From Planctomycetota bacterium (GTDB lineage: Bacteria > Planctomycetota > Planctomycetia > Pirellulales > UBA1268): 64,000 nucleotides of DNA. The position numbers were made by a program, and so were the translations under genes. Below, piece after piece: positions 35,767 through 44,003 of this stretch; the first letter of the stretch is position 1, and every line of letters begins with the position of its first letter. Under the pieces are notes generated by a model. It did not search any database, was not told the DNA's origin, and worked only from the letters and a program-made list of their open reading frames with translations. The stretch spans positions 414,259 to 478,258 of the forward strand of contig QWOQ01000017.1 in assembly GCA_003669585.1 (NCBI GenBank). Reading direction: 5' to 3'.

Positions 35767-36533
35767 GCGTGAAAGCGTCTTCTGCCAAGGACGTTGTGCT
35801 GGCGCGAGTACGCGAGGCGCTGCAAGTGCCTGCGCCACCGCCACATCTTAAGAGCCATGATCTTCAGGAAGCAGCAGGCATTTCAAACGCTCGCCCGGCG
35901 GGTGCTGTGGGGACTTTTAAACCTCTTTCGATTGCGCCGTTAGACGTTGCTCGTCCGTGGTTGCCAGAAGGGGGCCAGACACCCGAAGAGCGAATGCACA
36001 TTCTCTGCGACAATCTTAAGCGACTCAAAGCAGAGTTTCATCGCGCCTGTCATCTACAAGCTGCCGCCGAACTCATATTTTCAATAGCAAGACAGCGAGA
36101 CTGGCAACGAGTCGCCTATCACCGCCATGAACTTGTTGATCCGGTCGCGTCGGCGCTTCACTGCGCAACAGTGTGTATTGGCGAACCAGCGTCATTCGAC
36201 AAGCGTGCGCTCGAGCAATGCGATGCAGGAATCACTGCCTGCGAATCATTGGTCGCGCAGACCGGATCGATTCTAGTGTCGAGCGCCACCTGCGGTGGCC
36301 GATCGCTTTCGATTTTACCCCCGGTTCACATTGTGATTGCACACATTGATCAGATTGTAGCGACGCTCGAAGACGCACTCCACGATGCAAAGGTTCGTCA
36401 CGCAGGCCGCATGCCGAGCATGCTCTCTTTTATTACCGGCCCGAGTCGTACTGGTGACATCGAACGCATTTTGGTACTTGGCGCTCACGGTCCAAAGGAA
36501 CTGATCGTGGTCTTGGTTGGAGAGTCGCCATGA
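35763..36533 (+). CDS. lutC: LutC: LUD-domain subunit of lactate utilization complex
   Basis: A 256-residue LUD-domain protein that starts MSVKASSAKDVVLARVREAL and contains a nucleotide-binding-like core with ITACESLVAQTGSILVSSATCGGRSLSILPP and SFITGPSRTGDIERILVLGAHGPKELIVVL. Without the B subunit's Fe-S motifs, this is the usual LutC. Its ATG overlaps the lutB TGA, so all three lut genes are coupled in one operon. The exported downstream genes begin 165 nt later. Confidence 0.9.
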   Translation: MSVKASSAKDVVLARVREALQVPAPPPHLKSHDLQEAAGISNARPAGAVGTFKPLSIAPLDVARPWLPEGGQTPEERMHILCDNLKRLKAEFHRACHLQAAAELIFSIARQRDWQRVAYHRHELVDPVASALHCATVCIGEPASFDKRALEQCDAGITACESLVAQTGSILVSSATCGGRSLSILPPVHIVIAHIDQIVATLEDALHDAKVRHAGRMPSMLSFITGPSRTGDIERILVLGAHGPKELIVVLVGESP

Positions 36534-36698
36534 AGTTCACTTCAATCGCACAACGTCCAGATTCGCACGCTCCCGATTTTTCATGTTTGCGGTGAAAGCT
36601 CGGCTGCCATGCGTGAGTAACATATTCATAGCAGGAAGAAGTTTGTTCAATCGGTTGAGACAGCGTCCGATATTCGATTCGCAAGAAGGCCTTGTGAC

Positions 36699-38999
36699 AT
36701 GTTGACAGTCCTCAGAAAATGTCGACGTGATTTAACCAGGTATTTCAAAGTACTTGTGGCATGGGGTTTCTTATGCGCCTCTGTGAACGTGCTTGGGGGT
36801 TTTGCGAAAGCAGAAACATTTGATGGCGATGTCCAGCCATTCTTAAAAAAATATTGTTTTGATTGTCATGAAGGGGATCAGGCAGAAGGGGGTGTTTCAA
36901 TGGCCTCGTTCGCCGAGGTCACTGCCAAGAATACGGATCGTGTTCATTGGCAAAAAATTCTTCGTCAGTTGCAGGGCAAAGTGATGCCCCCGAAGGATTC
37001 CCCGCAGCCCGACGAATCCCAACGGAAAAACATTATGGTGTGGATCGAATCATTTGCACTTATGCCAGACTGTTCCAAAGGTGAGCGACCGGGGCGCGTC
37101 ACACTGCGTCGGCTCAATCGCGCCGAGTACAACAACACCATTCGCGATCTCTTTGGGATCGACATCAAGCCTGCTGACATTTTTCCATCAGATGATGTGG
37201 GCTATGGATTTGACAACATTGGCGACGTGCTCACGTTGCCGCCAGTGCTGCTCGAACGCTATCTCGAGGCGGCCGAAAATGTGATGCGAGCAGTGATTGT
37301 GACTGCTGATATCGATACTGCACCGATCAAAACAGGCAAAGGAGGAACGCTCGCTTCCAGGGGAGAAATTGGTCAGGAATTCGATCTGTCAGCCGACGGG
37401 CAGTATGTCGTGCGTGCCAGAGCCTTTGGCGATCAAGCGGGGGACGAGCCTGTTCAAATGGAGTTTCGCATCGATGGAAAAGAAAAGAAGAAAGTGGATG
37501 TTTCAGCAAAGCAATCCGCCCCGCAAGATTACGAGATCACACTAACGCTTGAAAAAGGAAAGCACCAATTTGCCGTCACTTTTCTCAACGACTACTACAA
37601 ACCCGATGCGCCAGATCCGAAACAGCGAGGAGATCGGAATCTGCACGTGGAAAAGCTTACGGTGATCGGGCCAGTCGGTGTGATGCCGGAGGAACTTCCT
37701 GAAGCGCACAAACGTTTTTTTTCAAAACCGATTGAGGCGAAGATCGATCGGGATACTCAACGACAGCAGGTGCGCGATCTCGTGCGACCACTCGCCTCGC
37801 GAGCATTTCGTCGCCGCGCAACCGATGCAGAAATGGATGGCCTTGTTGCGCTCTTTGACTTCGCACGCGAAAAAGGAGAGACCGTCGAGCGTTCGATGCA
37901 AATAACGACCAGCGCGATTCTTGTTTCGCCATCATTTCTCTTTCGCATCGAGAAAGACGCTCCCTCTGGAAAGACTCGCACTTTGAGCGACGTTGAAATG
38001 GCATCTCGGTTGTCCTATTTTCTCTGGAGTAGTCTGCCGGATGACGAACTCTTTCGTGCTGGTGTCAAAGGTGAACTCCATACGGATAAGCAACTCATCG
38101 AGCAGGCGTTGCGGATGTTAAAAGATCCGAAATCCAAGGCACTGGTTGAAAATTTTGCAGGACAGTGGCTCCAGCTTCGAAATCTTGACACATTTTTCCC
38201 AGATAAAGAACGTTTCCCCGACTATGACGACGCACTCAAAAGCGCGATGCGTCGGGAGACAGAAGAATTTTTTAGTTATCTCGTGCGCGAAGATCGTAGC
38301 GTGCTTGAGTTTCTTGACGCCGATTACACATTTGTGAACGAACGGCTTGCCAAGCACTATGGACTTCAAGGAGTCAGCGGTGAAGAATTCAGGCGAGTGT
38401 CGGTAGATCCCGCCCAGCGTGGTGGCCTCTTAGGACAGGCGAGCATTCTGTCGGTGACTTCGAATCCAACCCGCACAAGTCCTGTCAAACGTGGAAAGTG
38501 GATTCTGGAAAATCTTTTTGCTTCTCCTCCTCCTCCGCCACCACCCAACGTTCCTGAACTTGCAGTCGAAAATAAAGAGAAGCCTCTCACCGGCACGCTT
38601 CGGCAACAAATGGAGCAGCATCGATCTGATCCGTCTTGTGCAGCTTGCCATCAGTTGATGGATCCGCTTGGCTTTGGTCTGGAAAACTACAACGCTGTCG
38701 GTGCGTGGAGAACGGATGATGGCTTGCACCCGGTCGACCCGTCAGGAGAGTTGCCAGATGGTCGGTCTTTCAAAGGACCGGCAGAACTCAAGACCATTCT
38801 CAAGGGTCGAGAAGAGGAATTTCGACGCTGTTTCGCTGAAAAAATGCTGACGTACGCGATTGGAAGAGGCTTGGAACACTATGATGCATGTGCCGTACAG
38901 AGAATCTCTCGGGAATGTGCGGAGAACGGCAATCGTTTTTCTGTGATTGTGACTGAAATTGTGTTGAGCCCTGCATTCCGTCAACGCGAATCCCCTTGA
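36699..38999 (+). CDS. Exported DUF1587/1592/1588/1585 c-type cytochrome-like protein
   Basis: A 766-residue protein. The first 40 residues are a leader (VLVAWGFLCASVNVLGGFA). A haem-type CxxCH occurs as CFDCHEGDQAEGG in an N-terminal planctomycete cytochrome-C domain (about residues 45-110), and a second CxxCH, CAACHQLMDPLGFGLENY, sits in the C-terminal DUF1588 region. RLNRAEYNNTIRDLFGID marks DUF1587, and ASRAFRRRATDAEMDGLV marks DUF1595; DUF1592 follows with SYFLWSSLPDDELF. This is a typical planctomycete-verrucomicrobial partner of DUF1552 proteins. The biochemical role is not established. A DUF1552 gene follows at 58 nt. Confidence 0.9.
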   Translation: MLTVLRKCRRDLTRYFKVLVAWGFLCASVNVLGGFAKAETFDGDVQPFLKKYCFDCHEGDQAEGGVSMASFAEVTAKNTDRVHWQKILRQLQGKVMPPKDSPQPDESQRKNIMVWIESFALMPDCSKGERPGRVTLRRLNRAEYNNTIRDLFGIDIKPADIFPSDDVGYGFDNIGDVLTLPPVLLERYLEAAENVMRAVIVTADIDTAPIKTGKGGTLASRGEIGQEFDLSADGQYVVRARAFGDQAGDEPVQMEFRIDGKEKKKVDVSAKQSAPQDYEITLTLEKGKHQFAVTFLNDYYKPDAPDPKQRGDRNLHVEKLTVIGPVGVMPEELPEAHKRFFSKPIEAKIDRDTQRQQVRDLVRPLASRAFRRRATDAEMDGLVALFDFAREKGETVERSMQITTSAILVSPSFLFRIEKDAPSGKTRTLSDVEMASRLSYFLWSSLPDDELFRAGVKGELHTDKQLIEQALRMLKDPKSKALVENFAGQWLQLRNLDTFFPDKERFPDYDDALKSAMRRETEEFFSYLVREDRSVLEFLDADYTFVNERLAKHYGLQGVSGEEFRRVSVDPAQRGGLLGQASILSVTSNPTRTSPVKRGKWILENLFASPPPPPPPNVPELAVENKEKPLTGTLRQQMEQHRSDPSCAACHQLMDPLGFGLENYNAVGAWRTDDGLHPVDPSGELPDGRSFKGPAELKTILKGREEEFRRCFAEKMLTYAIGRGLEHYDACAVQRISRECAENGNRFSVIVTEIVLSPAFRQRESP

Positions 39000-39057
39000 G
39001 CGTCGATACATCTTCAATGAGGAATTCAGTTTTTGTAACTGCTGGAGAAATGGTCCA

Positions 39058-40407
39058 ATGATGCATCCCCTTTCACGACGTGCAGTTTTGCGAGGCGTGG
39101 GCACAGCGCTCTCTTTGCCGCTGCTTGAGGCGATGGTGCCGTCGACCTCCTCATCGAGTGCTCTGGCTGCTTCCGGAAAGTCGTCGGCTCCTCTGCGGAC
39201 TGCGTTTCTCTATTCACCAAACGGCAAGCACATGCCCGATTGGACTCCGACGATTGAGGGAAGCGCCTACGAGACGCCGTGGATTCTTGAGCCAATGGCG
39301 GAACTCAAGGGTGACTACAGTATTTTGTCGGGGCTCGCTCAGAAAAAAGCCGATGCCAACGGCGATGGTGCCGGGGATCATGCGCGCGCTCTTGCCTCGT
39401 TTCTCACTGGCATGCAGGCAAAGAAAACATTCGGTGCAGACATTCGCGCTGGAATTTCAGTCGATCAACTCGCCGCGGCCCATGTCGGTCGTCGCACGAG
39501 ATTTGCCTCTCTTGAAATAGGAGCCGATTCCGGAGGCCAGTCTGGAAACTGCGACTCAGGATATAGCTGCGCGTATTCGGCGAATATCGCGTGGCGTACC
39601 GAAACGCAATCCGTTCCCAAGGAAACCAATCCAAAGCTGATCTTCGAACGGCTTTTCAGTAACGGTCGCGAAGGCGAGTCTGAGCAGTCGAGAAAAAAGC
39701 GAACGGAATACAACAAGAGTATTCTCGACTTTGTGCAGGAAGACGCTCGTTCGCTCGAAGGACAACTCGGCACTACCGATCGCCGTAAACTCGACGAGTA
39801 TTTGAGTGCCGTTCGAGAAATTGAGCAACGCATCGAACGGGCTTCAAAGGATCTCGATTCGAAATCGCTTGGCATGAAAAAACCCGACGGTATTCCTGAT
39901 AGCTACGAGGAACATCTTCGGCTCTTGGCGGATCTTCTCGTCCTCGCTTTTCAGACCGATACAACGCGCGTATCGACGTTTATCTTTGCGAATGAAGGAA
40001 GTAATCGAAGCTACGCATTTATGGATGTTCCAGAAGGGCATCACGATCTTTCGCATCACGGAAACGATGCCGCCAAGCAGGACAAAGTGAGGCAAATCAA
40101 CCGTTTTCATGTGACGCAACTGGCATACTTTTTGAAAAAGCTGAAAAGCGTCAGCGAAGCAGACGGCACGCTGCTCGACCGCTGTATGATCGTTTATGGC
40201 AGTGGAATCGGCGACGGCAATCGGCACAACCACGACGATCTCCCAATTCTTTTGGCAGGTCGCGGCGCTGGAACACTGCAACCGGGCCGTCACATCAAAT
40301 ACCCGCAGGGAACGCCGCTCACAAATCTCTATTTAGCAATGCTCGATCGACTCGGAACAAAAGTTGAAAAACTCGGTGACAGCCGCGGTCGCCTCGAGGA
40401 TATTTGA
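39058..40407 (+). CDS. Tat-exported DUF1552 family protein
   Basis: A 449-residue protein that begins MMHPLSRRAVLRGVGTALSLPLLEA, a twin-arginine leader. The body matches DUF1552 by its IEGSAYETPWILEPMAELKGDYSILSGL and DHARALASFLTGMQAKK segments and ends with a YGSGIGDGNRHNHDDLPILLAG motif shared with sulfatase-like or DUF1501-type hydrolases. DUF1552 genes nearly always pair with DUF1592-type cytochrome genes as here. The function is unknown. Its stop precedes an esterase gene by about 100 nt. Confidence 0.9.
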   Translation: MMHPLSRRAVLRGVGTALSLPLLEAMVPSTSSSSALAASGKSSAPLRTAFLYSPNGKHMPDWTPTIEGSAYETPWILEPMAELKGDYSILSGLAQKKADANGDGAGDHARALASFLTGMQAKKTFGADIRAGISVDQLAAAHVGRRTRFASLEIGADSGGQSGNCDSGYSCAYSANIAWRTETQSVPKETNPKLIFERLFSNGREGESEQSRKKRTEYNKSILDFVQEDARSLEGQLGTTDRRKLDEYLSAVREIEQRIERASKDLDSKSLGMKKPDGIPDSYEEHLRLLADLLVLAFQTDTTRVSTFIFANEGSNRSYAFMDVPEGHHDLSHHGNDAAKQDKVRQINRFHVTQLAYFLKKLKSVSEADGTLLDRCMIVYGSGIGDGNRHNHDDLPILLAGRGAGTLQPGRHIKYPQGTPLTNLYLAMLDRLGTKVEKLGDSRGRLEDI

Positions 40408-40505
40408 TCGAGTGATTTCAATTGCGTTTGCAACGGGAGCGAACAACGTGTCTGTGAGTCAAATAGTGCTCCGAGCGTCCCTGTCGTCCAACAGGAGTTG
40501 ATCCA

Positions 40506-41429
40506 ATGACGCGTTTGACGTGCTCGTGGATCATGGCAACCGTCAGTCTTTTCCTGTGGACACAGCTTCATGCCGCTCCACCGGAGGAGCTTCTTTTTGG
40601 AGGCGACTACGAGGTTCAAAGTATCGTGGACCTAAACTACTGCGAACAAAATAAGGAGAATGACGACAATAAAGCGGATGCCTATAAACACAAACTCGAT
40701 CTTTTTATACCAAAGGGGAAAAAAGATTTTCCTGTGTTGATGTTTATTCACGGCGGCGCGTGGATGTCAGGAGATCGAAAACTCTACGGTCTTGTTGGTC
40801 ACTTATTTGCCAGAAATGGTATCGGAACGGCGGTGATCAGCTATCGGCTATCGCCAAAAATTCAGCACCCTGCCCACATTCAAGATGTTGCACGAGCATT
40901 CGCATGGACGCATACAAATATTGGGACTTACGGAGGGCGTCCGGATCAAATCTTTGTCACGGGCCAATCGGCAGGCGGTCATTTAGCGGCGCTTTTGGCA
41001 ACGAATGAAACCTATCTTCGGGCAGAAGGACTTTCGCTGAAAGACATCAAAGGGGCGATTCCAATCAGTGGCATCTACACGTTTCGCGAAGGCTGGGCGG
41101 AACGAATTATTGGCAAAGGTTCGGAAGCTGCTGAATCCGCGTCGCCAATCAAACACATCAGTGGAAGAGAGCCCCCCTTTCGAATTCTCTATGCAGAAAA
41201 TGATTTTCCAGGCTGCGACACCATGTCGCAGGATTTATGTCGACTGCTTCAGGAAAAAAAAGTGGATGCTGAACAGAAACAAATCGAAGATCGAAATCAT
41301 ATTTCAATTATGTTCCGTCTGATGTTCAGTGATAGCGACCCCACGTTTCAGGAAATGCTCGCATTCATCGCTGGACAGACGGGAATGCCGCTCGCTCCTC
41401 GTGAGAACTCCGAAGAAAGCCGGAATTGA
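40506..41429 (+). CDS. Exported alpha/beta hydrolase (esterase, HGG type)
   Basis: A 307-residue protein with a signal peptide (MTRLTCSWIMATVSLFLWTQLHA). The oxyanion motif is HGGAWMSGD, the nucleophile elbow is GQSAGGHLAAL, and the catalytic His is likely in DRNHISIMFR. It belongs to the hormone-sensitive-lipase-like/BD-FAE esterase type, acting on acetyl or feruloyl esters of carbohydrates or on small esters. The start at 40506 is supported by the leader and an AGGAG upstream. It follows the DUF1552 gene on the same strand. Confidence 0.87.
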   Translation: MTRLTCSWIMATVSLFLWTQLHAAPPEELLFGGDYEVQSIVDLNYCEQNKENDDNKADAYKHKLDLFIPKGKKDFPVLMFIHGGAWMSGDRKLYGLVGHLFARNGIGTAVISYRLSPKIQHPAHIQDVARAFAWTHTNIGTYGGRPDQIFVTGQSAGGHLAALLATNETYLRAEGLSLKDIKGAIPISGIYTFREGWAERIIGKGSEAAESASPIKHISGREPPFRILYAENDFPGCDTMSQDLCRLLQEKKVDAEQKQIEDRNHISIMFRLMFSDSDPTFQEMLAFIAGQTGMPLAPRENSEESRN

Positions 41430-41472
41430 TAATCCAGAAATTCTCAGAGGGCTATCGAGGCAGTCATAATCC

Positions 41473-41922
41473 TTAGCAGCAACTGCTTGACTCGCTGCCC
41501 ACGCCGCACTTTTCTGGAGCAAGGCAGGCAGTGTGCTTGGTCCCCAAATAGAAAAGGATGCCAGACGGGGTGACCTCTGCGCCACCGAGCGGAAACTGCG
41601 AGATGGTGACATCTTCAAATTCAAATTCAACCGGCATGTCGGCATCGCCAAGCAGCGGTGCTGCCGCTTTGAGAATCTGTGAAAGCTTGGCAGAGTCGAG
41701 GCGATGGTTTTTGTCCTGTTCGTGATCATGCGTCACCCACACTTGCAGAAGGCAGGTGGTGGATGACCTGTGTGTGCCACCGCAGTCGACAAAATCTTTC
41801 TGAACTCGGCCGACTTCGGTGATGTGAAAGTGAGCCGGCACAAAACTTTTGTCAGGAAGCATCAGGTGGAGCTTTTCACCAGGATGCGTCGCTAACAAGT
41901 CGCGAAAAGCGTGAAAATTCAC
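41473..41922 (-). CDS. DUF6428 family protein with Cys-rich tail
   Basis: A 149-residue protein starting at a GTG (41922) with GGAGA upstream. It begins FHAFRDLLATHPGEKLHLML and has FHITEVGRVQKDFVDCGGTH and LLQVWVTHDHEQDKNHRL, matching the DUF6428 family by eye. The end is Cys-rich (TACLAPEKCGVGSESSSCC). No activity is known for the family. The gene converges on the esterase gene with a 43-nt gap. An arsenic-gene neighbourhood, seen for some relatives, is absent here. Confidence 0.68.
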   Translation of the reverse strand: MNFHAFRDLLATHPGEKLHLMLPDKSFVPAHFHITEVGRVQKDFVDCGGTHRSSTTCLLQVWVTHDHEQDKNHRLDSAKLSQILKAAAPLLGDADMPVEFEFEDVTISQFPLGGAEVTPSGILFYLGTKHTACLAPEKCGVGSESSSCC

Positions 41923-42133
41923 GAGACTGTCTCCAAAACAATGGTTGATCGATCACACACGATTGTGCCAGTTGAGCACGATACGCATTAAAAACATTGG
42001 CAGGATCAAAGCCCGGCGCACATTTATTACAGAACACATTTTACTTTGTAAAACGTCTCAAAACGTCAAAGCTCGTCTCGCCGGCTCGGGGGCGTAACAG
42101 ACAGATCACCGGAATTATGAACCAAGCAAGATG
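41923..42133. other. Gene-free stretch between the DUF6428 gene and gmhB
   Basis: About 210 nt with no coding frame that I can support. It must hold the DUF6428 promoter and the 3' end of the heptose operon. No terminator hairpin with T-tract was recognised. Confidence 0.4.
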
Positions 42134-42685
42134 CTATCGTGCGGTGAATACAAAATCGACTGCATCGGCGAGAGACGCCGCGTGACAAAAGACGTCACCG
42201 ATCTCTGGTCTATGCGATCCAATAAAACAGGGTCGCAAATCTGCTGAACGAGCAAACTCCATATCGCTTTCACGGTCGCCAAACATATAGCTTGGCTGAG
42301 AAAAGGGTCCCAAGAGCCGCGTCGCGAGTTGAAACATTCCCGTCTTCGGTTTTCGGCACTCACATGGACGTGAATATTCTGCTACGGATCCATCGACGTG
42401 ATGCGGACAATAGTAGAGCCCATCGAAGTGCGCTCCATGAGAACGAAGCTGCCTGTTCATTGCCTCATGCACATCCAGTACAAACGATTCGGAAAAGTAA
42501 CCCCTCGCGACACCTGATTGATTGGTCGCGATAACAACAAGAAATCCAGCATCGTTGAGCCGCTTGATAGCGAGAATTGCTCCTGGCAAAAACCGAATAT
42601 CGTCTAAGGTAGCGAGATAGCCAGCATCCTCAATCACGGTGCCGTCACGATCCAGAAAAGCGGCTTGTTGTTGTCGGTGAGTCAT
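42134..42685 (-). CDS. gmhB: D-glycero-D-manno-heptose-1,7-bisphosphate 7-phosphatase (HAD)
   Basis: A 183-residue HAD-IIIA phosphatase. The DxD nucleophile motif is AAFLDRDGTVIED, Thr/Ser is in VIATNQSGVARGYFS, the zinc or loop Cys set is in CPHHVDGSVAEYSRPCECRKPKTGM, and the last Asp pair is in YMFGDRESDMEFA. This Cys4 zinc insert identifies GmhB or the related histidinol-phosphate phosphatase. Position after hldE and hldD decides for GmhB. The start at 42685 is preferred over the track's upstream one. Confidence 0.88.
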   Translation of the reverse strand: MTHRQQQAAFLDRDGTVIEDAGYLATLDDIRFLPGAILAIKRLNDAGFLVVIATNQSGVARGYFSESFVLDVHEAMNRQLRSHGAHFDGLYYCPHHVDGSVAEYSRPCECRKPKTGMFQLATRLLGPFSQPSYMFGDRESDMEFARSADLRPCFIGSHRPEIGDVFCHAASLADAVDFVFTAR

Positions 42686-42741
42686 TGCCACGCCTTCCCG
42701 GATTTGTGGAGATGCATGCAATCGATGACAAGAAATCGCTT

Positions 42742-43047
42742 TTACGTCAGAAGCGAAACAGTCACAAATTCACTGGCGACAGCAGCATCATCGATCGCGC
42801 CACACATCGGTAACACGCTGCCCCCGTCGCGATCCAAAAGTCCAAGCGATGTTATGCCTATCCTGCGAGATGTGTCAGCGGAGCGAGAAATCTCTTCCGC
42901 CATTCGTGCGATACTCGCTGCACAAATGGTTGATACTCGCTGCATGAGTTTCCGTCGTGCTTCGCATGCCTGTGTGAAAGTGGCCGCGGACACTACTCCT
43001 GACAATAAGGGATACGCAGGAACGATATGTGTGCATTGATCGCTCAT
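42742..43047 (-). CDS. Unrecognised 101-aa protein coupled to hldD
   Basis: A 101-residue protein starting MSDQCTHIVPAYPLLSGVVS. Its ATG at 43047 overlaps the hldD stop as ATGA, a sign of translational coupling, and the frame runs on to 42742, leaving 56 nt before gmhB. The sequence has a helical middle (ARRKLMQRVSTICAASIARMAEEIS) and no motif I know. It is too short and lacks the GNGGSA motif to be GmhA (the isomerase missing from this operon). A frameshifted or decayed gene is possible; so is a real accessory protein. Confidence 0.5.
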   Translation of the reverse strand: MSDQCTHIVPAYPLLSGVVSAATFTQACEARRKLMQRVSTICAASIARMAEEISRSADTSRRIGITSLGLLDRDGGSVLPMCGAIDDAAVASEFVTVSLLT

Positions 43048-44003
43048 GCCTTTCGCTCGCGATCTTGAGTTGCCGCGTAGTAGGCAGCGATGCCGTCTTC
43101 GAGCGAGGTGAACGCTGCGGAATATCCAGCAGCGCGGAGACGGGTTGTATCGGCACACGTGTAAGCCTGATATTGACCGCGAAGATCAGGTGGAAATGGA
43201 ATCGTTACCGGCGCGGGGCCTCCAGAGACTGCGCTCGTGCACCGGCCAACATCGGCAAAGCTTCGCGGTACACCGGTGCCGACATTGACGATTGACAATT
43301 GCGACGGGTGATCGAGGTGGTGTTCGAGAAAATGTAGATTGATCGCGGCAACGTCTCCTACAAAAATAAAGTCGCGAAGAAACCCGTCGCTTCCCTCAAA
43401 GAGTTTCGGAGCGACACCCTGTTTGATCGCTTCGAAACAGTGCCACGCAACGCTTGCCATGCGGGCCTTATGATCTTCACCGGGGCCGTAGACGTTAAAA
43501 TATCGCAGGCCTGTGACGGGCGCAGTGGTGTTCGAATTCAGAAACCGCTTTCTGAGATACTGATCGAACGCCCACTTTGAAAAAGCATATGGGGCTTGGG
43601 GTCGCTCGCAGCGAAATTCTTCAACAAATCCGTTTCTTCCATCTCCGTAGACACTTGCGCTGCTGGCATAGACCAATGGGCAGCGATGCCGTTCGGCCAG
43701 TGCGAGAATCGACTTTGAAAAGCTGTAATTCGCCTTCATTACGGCTCGGCCATCTCGCACGGTTGTGTCGACGCACGCCCCCTGATGACAAATCCCGGAT
43801 AGACGAGGGAGACGATCGTGGGCAATCGCCTCAGAGAGTTCCGACACATCGAGATAATCAGCAAAATGCTTTCCGGAAAGATTTGCGCATTTCGTTCCGT
43901 CAGTCAGATCCTCGACCACAATCACATCGTCGCGGCCGCGTGCATTAAGGGCAGCAAGAATGTTTGAACCGATGAATCCAGCGGCGCCAGTCAACAGAAT
44001 CAT
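43044..44003 (-). CDS. hldD: ADP-L-glycero-D-manno-heptose 6-epimerase
   Basis: A 319-residue SDR-fold epimerase. The Rossmann motif is MILLTGAAGFIGSNILAAL, and DLTDGTKCANL, a segment typical of HldD, follows. The catalytic Tyr/Lys are in YAFSKWAFDQY, and VYASSASVYGDGRNGF holds the Ser/Tyr region. It converts ADP-D-glycero-D-manno-heptose to the L,D form for lipopolysaccharide cores. It overlaps hldE by 4 nt (ATGA) upstream and the 101-aa gene downstream. Length fits the family. Confidence 0.93.
   Translation of the reverse strand: MILLTGAAGFIGSNILAALNARGRDDVIVVEDLTDGTKCANLSGKHFADYLDVSELSEAIAHDRLPRLSGICHQGACVDTTVRDGRAVMKANYSFSKSILALAERHRCPLVYASSASVYGDGRNGFVEEFRCERPQAPYAFSKWAFDQYLRKRFLNSNTTAPVTGLRYFNVYGPGEDHKARMASVAWHCFEAIKQGVAPKLFEGSDGFLRDFIFVGDVAAINLHFLEHHLDHPSQLSIVNVGTGVPRSFADVGRCTSAVSGGPAPVTIPFPPDLRGQYQAYTCADTTRLRAAGYSAAFTSLEDGIAAYYAATQDRERKA

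Noticed and set aside
42665-43039. 124-aa plus-strand ORF in the heptose operon
   Set aside because: It overlaps gmhB and the 101-aa coupled gene on the other strand and has no recognisable motif or ribosome site.
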